Below are positions 57,209 through 64,000 of a stretch of DNA of 64,000 nucleotides, piece by piece. Under the pieces are notes generated by a model. That model worked only from the letters and a program-made list of their open reading frames with translations, ran no database searches and had not been told where the DNA came from. The DNA is from Vibrio natriegens NBRC 15636 = ATCC 14048 = DSM 759 (GTDB taxonomy: Bacteria > Pseudomonadota > Gammaproteobacteria > Enterobacterales > Vibrionaceae), in NCBI RefSeq assembly GCF_035621455.1, contig NZ_CP141822.1, forward strand, positions 2,480,001-2,544,000, given 5' to 3'. A program made the translations under genes and the position numbers. How positions within the stretch are numbered: position 1 is the first letter of the stretch; each line of letters opens with the position of its first letter.

Positions 57209-58240
57209 TTAAGCAAACGCCAATACACCCTGAGTATCGATTTTTACTGCAACGCTGTCACCCACATTCAAAGCCTGCACGGAAGTAGCCAGCAATCTGT
57301 CTCCGTTCACATCAATCACATAGCGGCAGTGATCACCCATAAAGTGTTGCTCCAGCACTTTCACGGCGCTTTCTTCATCGGCCTGAACCTGAACATGTTG
57401 AGGACGAAGTAGTAACGCACATTCTTCCTGCAATTGAATGTCCTGTTGAGCACTTGCTTCTATCACACCCAGATGCGTCTCAAACTCGCCTTGTGACACT
57501 CTGGTTGCAGCCAGATAGCTACCACCGCCTAGGAAATCAGCGACAAATTTGCTCGAAGGCTGGTAGTACAACTCTGAAGCTGTTCCATACTGCTCAATAA
57601 TGCCATTGTTCATCACGGCCATCTTGTCTGAAAAGGCAAAAGCCTCCTCTCGACTGTGAGTCACGAAAATCGCAGTTACACCTTGCTGCTTAAAAATTTT
57701 ACGGATCTCGCGAATCAGCTCGTGACGCACTTGCGTATCAATGTTGGAAAACGGCTCATCCAATAACAGCAAATCAGGTTTGTACGCCAAAGAACGGGCA
57801 ATAGCCACACGTTGCTGCTGACCACCTGACAGCTGATGAGGATAGCGATCCCCATAGCCTTTTAAGTGAACCAACCCCAACATCTCTTCCACTTTCAAAA
57901 GCTTCTGTTGGGCCGTTTCATTCTTCAGACCAAAAGCGATATTCTCAGCCACAGTAAGGTGCGGAAATAACGCGTAGTCTTGAAAGATCATACCAATATT
58001 GCGCTGTTCTGGCGGTAGCCAATTCTCACCATCATCAATAATCAAGCTGTTGAGACTCATTTGCCCAGAAGACAAAGGCAGCAATCCCGCTACCGCTTTT
58101 AGTAATGTCGTTTTACCACAGCCACTAGCACCCAACAGACACACAATCTGGCCTTGCTCAACCTCAAGAGATAATGACTCTAAAACCGTTTGGTCATCGT
58201 AGTGGCAGGTCAGGTTTTTAATTGATAATGCGCAGCTCAT
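57209..58240 (-). CDS. fbpC: Iron(III) ABC transporter ATP-binding protein
   Basis: A 343-residue ATPase. Walker A 'GASGCGKTT', Q-loop 'IFQDYALFPHLTVAENIAFGL', signature 'LSGGQQQRVAIARSLAYKPDLLLLDEPFSNID' region, H-loop 'VTHSREEAF', and a C-terminal TOBE-like domain ('LLLRPQHVQVQADEE'). It energises uptake of Fe3+ through FbpB. The start shares one base with the fbpB stop. It is the last gene of the Fur-controlled operon. Confidence 0.95.
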   Translation of the reverse strand: MSCALSIKNLTCHYDDQTVLESLSLEVEQGQIVCLLGASGCGKTTLLKAVAGLLPLSSGQMSLNSLIIDDGENWLPPEQRNIGMIFQDYALFPHLTVAENIAFGLKNETAQQKLLKVEEMLGLVHLKGYGDRYPHQLSGGQQQRVAIARSLAYKPDLLLLDEPFSNIDTQVRHELIREIRKIFKQQGVTAIFVTHSREEAFAFSDKMAVMNNGIIEQYGTASELYYQPSSKFVADFLGGGSYLAATRVSQGEFETHLGVIEASAQQDIQLQEECALLLRPQHVQVQADEESAVKVLEQHFMGDHCRYVIDVNGDRLLATSVQALNVGDSVAVKIDTQGVLAFA

Positions 58241-59865
58241 TAGTGATTTTGCTCCAGTGAACGGTTAACGACAACAAGTGGGATCAACCCAACAAAAACC
58301 AACAACACAGCCGGTAAAGCTGCCAACTCTAAGTGCTCGTCCGAAGCAAAGTTATAAACGTAGGTTGCCAGTGTTTCAAAGTTGAACGGGCGCAAAAGAA
58401 GAGCCGCATTGAGCTCTTTCATCGACTCGATAAAAACTAACAGAGCAACGATAAGTGCGCCACGCTTAACCAGCGGAAAGTGAACACGCCATAACATGGA
58501 ATTCGGTGTGCAACCCATGGTACGTGATGCCATGTCCAAGGACGGGGAGATTTTGTTTAAGTTACTTTCGATACTACCAATGGCAACAGCGGAGAAACGC
58601 ACAACCATGGCAAAAATAATGGCAAACATTGAACCTGAAAATATTAGCCCAGGTCTGCCCCACTCCATTGCTTTGGCAACATCATTGATGCGGTGATCCA
58701 TAAATAAAACGGCCACCATCACACCAATCGCGAGTACCGTACCGGGCACTGCATACCCCATTGAGGATAAGCGTATAAAGGTAAGCGTTGTCCTCTTGCC
58801 ATTGACTCGGTAAGTAAAATTCACCACAAGAGCAACAACAACACCAATGATTGCCGCGATAACCGACACAACCAGACTATTCCAGGCATACTCACGGAAT
58901 TGTGGCGTCCAACTTTGCGCAAAGTAAGTAATTGAGTAATCAACCAACTGCATTAGCGGCAGGATAAATGCGATTAAAACCAGTCCCCAACACCAAATCA
59001 GTGCTGCCCATTTTTTCCAGCCCTTCAATTCATAACGAAAATCTTCGTGGCTGTTGAACTGGCTTTGAAATAGTTTCTGCTTTCTTCGGCTGTAACGCTC
59101 TGTGCTTAATAGCAGCACGACGATCACCAACATGATGGCGGAAATTTTGGCCGCAGCATTAAGGTTAGAGTATCCAAGCCAAGTATCGTATACCGCGGTT
59201 GTTAACGTATTAACGGCAAAGTAGCTGACAGTGCCGAAGTCGCCGATGGTCTCCATCGCAACCAGTGATAAGCCGACAGCCATTGAAGGACGAGCCAAAG
59301 GAAGAGAAATACGCCTGAAGCTTTCCCATGGTGAGCATTTAAGAAGACGCGCACTTTGCAACAGTGACACGTTTTGTTCCATGAATGCAGCTCGACAGAG
59401 CAGATAAATATATGGATACAAAACTAGGGCCAGCACAAACGTTGCTCCGGACAAAGTACGAATATCCGGGAACCAGTACTCTTTGGGGCCCCATCCGGTT
59501 AAATCGCGTAAAAAGATTTGTATCGGACCGGCAAAATCGAACCAATCGGTAAAAATATACCCGATGATGTATCCCGGCATCGCTAACGGTAAAACCAGTG
59601 CCCACTGCAGCCATTTTTCGGTAGGCAGCTTACACATAGCCATAAACCAGGCACACGGAATACCAAAAACGAGAGACAACACCATCACACCTATAGTTAG
59701 CGTAATAGTGTTATAGATATAGGTAGGCATGACTGTCGCCATAAGGTGCGCAAACAGCTCATCCGTATCACCAACGGCGGTGTAGAAGATCGCTAAGATC
59801 GGTAAAACCAGTAGCAAAGCCAACGCTCCGCTACTGGTTTTCCATATATAATTCTTTTCTTTCAT
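58240..59865 (-). CDS. fbpB: Iron(III) ABC transporter permease (fused two-domain)
   Basis: A 541-residue permease with two tandem six-helix halves, each with an EAA-like loop ('LLQSARLLKCSPWESFRRISLPLARPS' in the first, 'DMASRTMGCTPNSMLWRVHFPLVKRG' in the second). The fused arrangement is typical of FbpB/HitB/SfuB. It overlaps fbpC by one base. A 191-bp gap with an attenuator-like hairpin separates it from fbpA, which lets the binding protein be made in excess. Confidence 0.95.
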   Translation of the reverse strand: MKEKNYIWKTSSGALALLLVLPILAIFYTAVGDTDELFAHLMATVMPTYIYNTITLTIGVMVLSLVFGIPCAWFMAMCKLPTEKWLQWALVLPLAMPGYIIGYIFTDWFDFAGPIQIFLRDLTGWGPKEYWFPDIRTLSGATFVLALVLYPYIYLLCRAAFMEQNVSLLQSARLLKCSPWESFRRISLPLARPSMAVGLSLVAMETIGDFGTVSYFAVNTLTTAVYDTWLGYSNLNAAAKISAIMLVIVVLLLSTERYSRRKQKLFQSQFNSHEDFRYELKGWKKWAALIWCWGLVLIAFILPLMQLVDYSITYFAQSWTPQFREYAWNSLVVSVIAAIIGVVVALVVNFTYRVNGKRTTLTFIRLSSMGYAVPGTVLAIGVMVAVLFMDHRINDVAKAMEWGRPGLIFSGSMFAIIFAMVVRFSAVAIGSIESNLNKISPSLDMASRTMGCTPNSMLWRVHFPLVKRGALIVALLVFIESMKELNAALLLRPFNFETLATYVYNFASDEHLELAALPAVLLVFVGLIPLVVVNRSLEQNH

Positions 59866-59967
59866 TGCCTAATTACAGCCAGGCTGAGTGAGAGATAAAT
59901 GCACCTGCAAATACATCTCATATCCTTTTAATTAATTAGGGCTAGTTATACCCTTATAAACAAACAA

Positions 59968-60001
59968 CCTCAAGTAGCCCTGATAAAAGAGCGACTTGAG
60001 G
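59968..60001 (-). terminator. Attenuator hairpin between fbpA and fbpB
   Basis: On the minus strand, CCTCAAGT and ACTTGAGG (extended by GC/GC after a one-base mismatch) enclose a U-rich loop and are followed by TTGTTTGTTT. It lies 56-89 bases after the fbpA stop, in sense. Confidence 0.7.
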
Positions 60002-60056
60002 CTGTAAATTTATCATCGGTGGTTCAACTTCTCACCGACTGATATCAAGCGAACGA

Positions 60057-61070
60057 TTAAAGATCGAACTTAACTTCGTCTAGTAGCTTGATCGCAGCTT
60101 CGTGGTGATCAGCAATCTCATCTAGAGAAAGAGTATCTGCTTTAAATTCACCCCAAGATGCTACTAGCTCAGAAGGCTTAACGTCAGCTTTCACTGGGTA
60201 TTCAAAGTTCACTTCTGCGTACATGCTTTGCGCTTTGTCGCCCGCTAGGAACTCCATAAGCTTAAGTGCGTTTTCTTTGTTTGGCGCGTACTTAGCCATC
60301 GCCATACCAGAGATATTTACGTGAGTACCAGTCGTTTCTTGATTAGGGAAGTTGATGTATACAGAATCAGCCCAAGCTTTCTGCTCTTTGTCGTTAACCA
60401 TCTTGCCTAAGTAGTAGCTGTTACCCAGAGAAACATCACATAGACCTTCTTTGATCGCTTTAACTTGGCCACGGTCATTACCTTGAGGTTTACGAGCAAG
60501 GTTAGCTTTCACGCCTTCTAGCCATTCTTTTGTCGCCGCTTCACCCTGGTGAGCGATCATAGAAGAAACGAGAGATACGTTGTATGGGTGCTTACCACTA
60601 CGAGTACAGATCTTGCCTTTAAATTCTGGCTTAGCCAGGTCAGCGTAAGTGAAGTCTTTACCTAGTTTACCTACACGGTCACGAGAAGAGTATACGCTGC
60701 GAGTACGAGTCGTCAGAGCAAACCACTCGTTTGCTGAATCTTGGTATTGAGCTGGGATGTTCTTCTCTAGAACTGGACTATCCACTGGCTGAACCACACC
60801 TTTCTGGGTTAGCTCTGCTAGACGTGCGATATCAACAGTTAGAAGCACGTCAGCTGGGCTGTATTCACCTTCTTGAACCAGCTTTTCTGCAATACCTGTC
60901 TTAGCAAACTTAACGTTTACTTTGATGCCTGTCTCTTTTGTGAACTCATTAAACATAGGCTCAACCAAGAACGGCTGACGGTATGAGTATACGTTTACTT
61001 CTTCAGCAGCCATGGCTGTTGGAGCAAGTGTTGCACAAGCTAAAGCAGAAAGAGTTAGCACTTTTTTCAT
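60057..61070 (-). CDS. fbpA: Periplasmic iron(III)-binding protein
   Basis: A 337-residue ferric-binding protein with signal peptide 'MKKVLTLSALACATLAPTAMA'. The mature N-terminus 'EEVNVYSYRQPFLVEPMFNEF' contains family tyrosines. The C-terminal 'CDVSLGNSYYLGKM' holds the adjacent Tyr-Tyr pair that binds Fe3+. It is of the FutA/FbpA type (class that can bind iron without anion, inferred). Codon bias suggests high expression. Its promoter carries a near-consensus Fur box. Confidence 0.95.
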   Translation of the reverse strand: MKKVLTLSALACATLAPTAMAAEEVNVYSYRQPFLVEPMFNEFTKETGIKVNVKFAKTGIAEKLVQEGEYSPADVLLTVDIARLAELTQKGVVQPVDSPVLEKNIPAQYQDSANEWFALTTRTRSVYSSRDRVGKLGKDFTYADLAKPEFKGKICTRSGKHPYNVSLVSSMIAHQGEAATKEWLEGVKANLARKPQGNDRGQVKAIKEGLCDVSLGNSYYLGKMVNDKEQKAWADSVYINFPNQETTGTHVNISGMAMAKYAPNKENALKLMEFLAGDKAQSMYAEVNFEYPVKADVKPSELVASWGEFKADTLSLDEIADHHEAAIKLLDEVKFDL

Positions 61071-61090
61071 GGATCAATCCTTTAAGTATT

Positions 61091-61109
61091 CGTAATGATA
61101 ACGTTTATC
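61091..61109 (-). promoter_or_regulatory. Fur box upstream of fbpA
   Basis: CGTAATGATAACGTTTATC matches the 19-bp Fur consensus at 14 positions, including TAATGATAA and TTATC. It lies 21-39 bp before the fbpA ATG, just downstream of the -10, where binding blocks initiation. Confidence 0.88.
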
Positions 61110-61118
61110 AGTTGCGTT

Positions 61119-61146
61119 ATTATATTTATCTTCAATAGTAAAACAA
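61119..61146 (-). promoter_or_regulatory. Sigma-70 promoter of fbpABC
   Basis: On the minus strand, TTGTTT (61141-61146), a 16-base spacer and TATAAT (61119-61124). The expected start lies within or next to the Fur box. Confidence 0.7.
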
Positions 61147-61157
61147 TGATCGATACA

Positions 61158-61187
61158 AAAAAACCTGCCAATAGTGGCAGGTTTTTC
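61158..61187 (-). terminator. Terminator of glnK-amtB
   Basis: Arms AAACCTGCCA and TGGCAGGTTT around ATAG, with T-runs on both strands, 38-67 bp past the amtB stop. Confidence 0.92.
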
Positions 61188-61224
61188 ATTATGTGAAGTG
61201 TAACAATATGCTACATGGTAAATT

Positions 61225-62454
61225 TTATTTCGCTGTGACGAACTCTGGATATGCACCTACACCACAGTCGTGCATGTCCATGCCTTCCATCTCTTCTTCT
61301 TCGCTTACACGGATGCCTACTGTTGCTTTCAAGATTGCCCAAACAACCAGACTTGCACCGAATACCCAAGCAAAGATAACTGCTGCACCTAGAAGCTGAG
61401 CACCGAATGTCGCGTCACCGTTGCTTAGAGGAACAACCATTAGGCCGAAGAAACCACATACACCGTGTACTGAAATCGCGCCAACTGGATCATCGATTTT
61501 AAGTTTATCAAGACCAATGATGCTGAATACTACGATTGCACCTGCTACCGCGCCGATTGCAACTGCGTAAAGTGGTGATGGTGATAGTGGATCCGCTGTG
61601 ATTGCAACCAGACCAGCCAATGCACCGTTTAGGATCATAGTTAGGTCAGCTTTGCCCCAAGTTGTCTTACATACAAACAGTGCCGCAATAGAACCTGCTG
61701 CCGCTGCTGCGTTCGTGTTTAGGAAGATTTGACCAACCGCTGTTGCGTTCTCGAAGTCAGAGACCATTAGCTGAGAACCACCGTTAAAACCAAACCAGCC
61801 AAACCATAGGATGAATGTACCTAGCGTTGCTAGAGGCATATTTGAACCTGGGATTGGGTGGATTTCACCATTTTTACCGTATTTACCTTTACGAGCACCC
61901 AGTAGCAGAACACCAGCTAGTGCAGCAGAAGCACCTGCCATGTGTACAATACCTGAGCCAGCAAAGTCACTAAAGCCCGCTTCTGATAGGAAACCGCCGC
62001 CCCAAGTCCAGTAGCCTTCCATTGGGTAGATGAATGCAGTCAAGATTGCAGAGAAGATCAGGAATGACCATAGCTTCATACGCTCAGCAACCGCACCTGA
62101 AACTACAGACATCGCTGTCGCAACAAATACTACCTGGAAGAAAAAATCTGATTCTAGTGAATGGTCTGCACCTTCACCTTGAGAGCCAATAAGGGCACCT
62201 AGTGATGGTAACCAACCGCCTTCGCCGTTATCAACGTACATGATGTTGTAACCAACGACTAAGTAAGTCGTACAAGCAATCGCGTACAGACAAAAGTTTT
62301 TAGTCAAAATTTCTGTTGTGTTTTTAGAGCGAACGAGGCCTGCTTCAAGCATGGCAAAGCCCGCTGCCATCCACATAACCAATGCACCGGAAATGAGGAA
62401 GAAAAAAGTGTCTAGTGCGTAACGTAACTCTGTTACTGTTGTTGCTAATTCCAT
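61225..62454 (-). CDS. amtB: Ammonium transporter AmtB
   Basis: A 409-residue inner-membrane ammonium channel with about 11 helices. The start at 62454, with GGAGA 7 bases upstream, gives 'MELATTVTELRYALDTFFFLISGALVMWMAAGFAMLEAG'; a longer frame overlapping glnK is not coding. Conserved 'VHMAGASAALAGVLLLGARKGK' carries the first pore histidine and 'ISVHGVCGFFGLM' the second. The signature around 'WFGFNGGSQL' is also present. GlnK blocks the pore in nitrogen sufficiency. The C-terminus 'EEEEMEGMDMHDCGVGAYPEF' is the GlnK-interacting tail. Confidence 0.96.
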   Translation of the reverse strand: MELATTVTELRYALDTFFFLISGALVMWMAAGFAMLEAGLVRSKNTTEILTKNFCLYAIACTTYLVVGYNIMYVDNGEGGWLPSLGALIGSQGEGADHSLESDFFFQVVFVATAMSVVSGAVAERMKLWSFLIFSAILTAFIYPMEGYWTWGGGFLSEAGFSDFAGSGIVHMAGASAALAGVLLLGARKGKYGKNGEIHPIPGSNMPLATLGTFILWFGWFGFNGGSQLMVSDFENATAVGQIFLNTNAAAAAGSIAALFVCKTTWGKADLTMILNGALAGLVAITADPLSPSPLYAVAIGAVAGAIVVFSIIGLDKLKIDDPVGAISVHGVCGFFGLMVVPLSNGDATFGAQLLGAAVIFAWVFGASLVVWAILKATVGIRVSEEEEMEGMDMHDCGVGAYPEFVTAK

Positions 62455-62482
62455 AATAGTGTCTCCAATCCCTTGAATACTT

Positions 62483-62879
<397 letters not shown>

Positions 62880-62940
62880 AGTTTTTAAGTTATTGATTTA
62901 AAGGAATTAAAGGCTATTGGTTACAATACAAACAAAAAAA

Positions 62941-62962
62941 GGCGCACCATAATAGTGCACCT
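62941..62962 (-). promoter_or_regulatory. NtrC-like site that is also the yacL terminator
   Basis: TGCACT-ATTAT-GGTGCG (62943-62959, minus strand) fits the NtrC consensus TGCACC-N5-GGTGCA at 10 of 12 positions, about 65 bp upstream of the sigma-54 -24 element. The same dyad, extended by AGG/CCT, forms a hairpin followed by seven T on the minus strand and ends the yacL transcript 50-70 bp after its stop. Confidence 0.7.
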
Positions 62963-63010
62963 CTTTCCCAAATATAAAGCAAGCTACAATTGATTACCCA
63001 AAATTGTGCA

Positions 63011-63379
63011 TTAAATGTTCAAAAACTCTTTCCATTGCTCTATAAGAGTCATAAAGTCTTCGAGACCACAGCTAGCGGTGCTTTCACAGTCGTACAATTC
63101 GAACTCGCTGTCTTTGTCTTGTTCATAATGATGCAGCAATGCATTATCTTGTACCGTTACTTCATCACCACAAATCATCAAACTGATTTCTCTTCCCAAA
63201 AGCGAATACTCTTGAGTTGGTTTACTGATAGCCGAAGAAATAAGCGCATCTACTTCTGCGATATGATGGCGTTCCTTACCAATTTCTTCTTGTAACCAAC
63301 GCCCGATAATTTCGTGCTCCATTGAGCAGTGACAATAGTAACTACCATCTAAGGTGTTTTTCTTAAATTCGTAGTCCAT
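63011..63379 (-). CDS. YacL family protein (UPF0231)
   Basis: A 122-residue acidic cytoplasmic protein of unknown function. The start at 63379, with AAGGAA 5 bases upstream, gives 'MDYEFKKNTLDGSYYCHCSMEHEIIGRWLQEE', aligning with E. coli YacL 'MDYEF'. The C-terminal 'DCESTASCGLEDFMTLIEQWKEF' matches the family end. No catalytic residues are known. It is divergent from the cdaR-like gene, with a long inverted repeat between them. Confidence 0.85.
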   Translation of the reverse strand: MDYEFKKNTLDGSYYCHCSMEHEIIGRWLQEEIGKERHHIAEVDALISSAISKPTQEYSLLGREISLMICGDEVTVQDNALLHHYEQDKDSEFELYDCESTASCGLEDFMTLIEQWKEFLNI

Positions 63380-63400
63380 CCTATTTCCTTTATTTATCTT

Positions 63401-63451
63401 AACTGACAATAATATAAGTTAAATCAATACTTATACTCTTTATTATCAGTT
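63401..63451. promoter_or_regulatory. Long imperfect inverted repeat between yacL and cdaR-like gene
   Basis: The left arm 63401-63419 (AACTGACAATAA then TATAAGT) mirrors the right arm 63429-63451 (ACTTATA, a 4-base insertion, then TTATTATCAGTT). It sits centrally in the 119-bp divergent region and is a likely operator for a dimeric regulator, possibly the neighbouring CdaR-like protein. Confidence 0.5.
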
Positions 63452-63498
63452 AATATGCCTCGCTAAACCACCACTAGAGCTGGGTTTATAAAACGAGT

Positions 63499-64000
63499 AT
63501 GCAGTTAAACGAAAACATTGCCCGACAAATCGTTGAGCGAACAATGACAATCATCTCTCATTCGGTCAACGTCATGGATGAAAAGGGGCGTATTATTGGC
63601 TCAGGTGACAGTACTCGCTTACAACAAAAACATGAAGGCGCTGTTCTCGCAATCAATGAGCGACGTATTGTCGAGATCAATCAGGCCGCGGTTAATAACC
63701 TCAAAGGCGTCAAACCCGGAATTAATCTGCCAATTATCTATCGTAATCAGGTAATCGGGGCTATTGGTATATCCGGTGCACCAGAGGAGGTTCACCATTA
63801 TGGTGAGCTGGTGAAAATGACCGCAGAGTTGATCATCGAACAAGCTGCTCTCATGTCACAAATTGAATGGAACAAACGTCACCGGGAAGAACTTGTTCTT
63901 CAACTCATCCAAGGTTCAACTTTAAATGACAATCAACTGACCTCGATCGCAGAGCGTCTTGATCTCGATCTGTCTCAACCAAGAATTGCTGCGGTAGTCA
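63499..64000 (+). CDS. CdaR-type sugar-diacid regulator, 5' part
   Basis: The gene runs off the right edge; 167 codons are visible. It begins 'MQLNENIARQIVERTMTIISHSVNVMDEKGRIIGSGD', followed by 'QKHEGAVLAINERRIVEI' and 'GVKPGINLPIIYRNQVIGAIGISG'. This is the diacid-sensing (Diacid_rec) domain of E. coli CdaR, which activates glycerate, galactarate and glucarate catabolism. The PucR-type C-terminal HTH is outside. No glycerate-pathway gene is visible beside it yet; such a gene would be expected downstream if the role is conserved. Confidence 0.85.
   Translation, partial: MQLNENIARQIVERTMTIISHSVNVMDEKGRIIGSGDSTRLQQKHEGAVLAINERRIVEINQAAVNNLKGVKPGINLPIIYRNQVIGAIGISGAPEEVHHYGELVKMTAELIIEQAALMSQIEWNKRHREELVLQLIQGSTLNDNQLTSIAERLDLDLSQPRIAAVV

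Noticed and set aside
63499..64000. Broken cdaR pseudogene
   Set aside because: The frame is intact to the last base; it is cut only by the window edge.

Overview
The window is a contiguous piece of a Vibrio chromosome, most like the Harveyi clade (V. parahaemolyticus, V. harveyi, V. campbellii and relatives). The evidence is an OmpU-type porin, a ChiS/chitin-utilisation locus, a glnK-amtB and FbpABC block, and a gene order that, from memory, runs through the V. cholerae VC0653 to VC0606 interval in reverse numerical order. Base composition and codon use look even throughout. I see no insertion sequence, integrase, prophage or CRISPR array.

Layout: 1-3447 (+) holds the 3' part of a GGDEF/EAL protein (RocS-like) and ubiUV for O2-independent ubiquinone hydroxylation. 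3502-4848 (-) is a MATE exporter. 5064-15235 (-) is a translation and RNA-metabolism block: nlpI, pnp, rpsO, truB, rbfA, infB, nusA, rimP. It continues with tRNA-fMet, tRNA-Leu(GAG), secG, glmM, folP, ftsH and rlmE up to 21224. yhbY (+) and greA (-) follow, then ompU and dacB (+). Next come a short, CBS-less MgtE-type cation transporter with an elaborate leader, tyrS (-), an M23 endopeptidase (+), an RND pump (-), erpA (-), hemL (+), a 38-residue Cys-rich membrane microprotein (-), a PerM-type permease and rsmC (+).

38310-57103 (+) is the chitin-oligosaccharide system. ChiS is the sensor and DNA-binding regulator; its phospho-sites fall exactly at H469 and D772. An unusually long regulatory region precedes a periplasmic chitin-oligosaccharide binding protein, two permeases, two ATPases, a GH9 glucosaminidase, a BadF-type amino-sugar kinase, a GH20 hexosaminidase, a GH94 chitobiose phosphorylase (catalytic D492) and a phosphohexomutase. 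Together they import (GlcNAc)2 and probably (GlcN)2. One branch uses phosphorolysis plus mutase, the other hydrolysis plus kinase. Both feed amino-sugar 6-phosphates into central metabolism.

57209-64000 is nutrient scavenging. fbpABC (-) has a promoter overlapped by a Fur box. glnK-amtB (-) has a sigma-54 site and an NtrC-like dyad that doubles as the terminator of the gene upstream. yacL (-) is divergent from a CdaR-type regulator (+) that is cut by the right edge.

The signal most worth following is the roughly 300-nt leader of the mgtE-like gene (26205-26511, minus strand). It contains a 19-codon ORF with a good Shine-Dalgarno and consecutive Pro codons. Nested helices sequester that Shine-Dalgarno, a pseudoknot is possible, and a terminator hairpin follows. 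This has the architecture of a leader-peptide or riboswitch attenuator of cation uptake. I do not recognise it as the M-box or the yybP-ykoY element. Other notable items are the microprotein at 35608-35724, exactly 30-bp-spaced repeats and a 13-codon ORF upstream of the chitin operon, a GraL-like terminator in the greA leader, a two-hairpin leader of pnp, and a terminator directly abutting folP.
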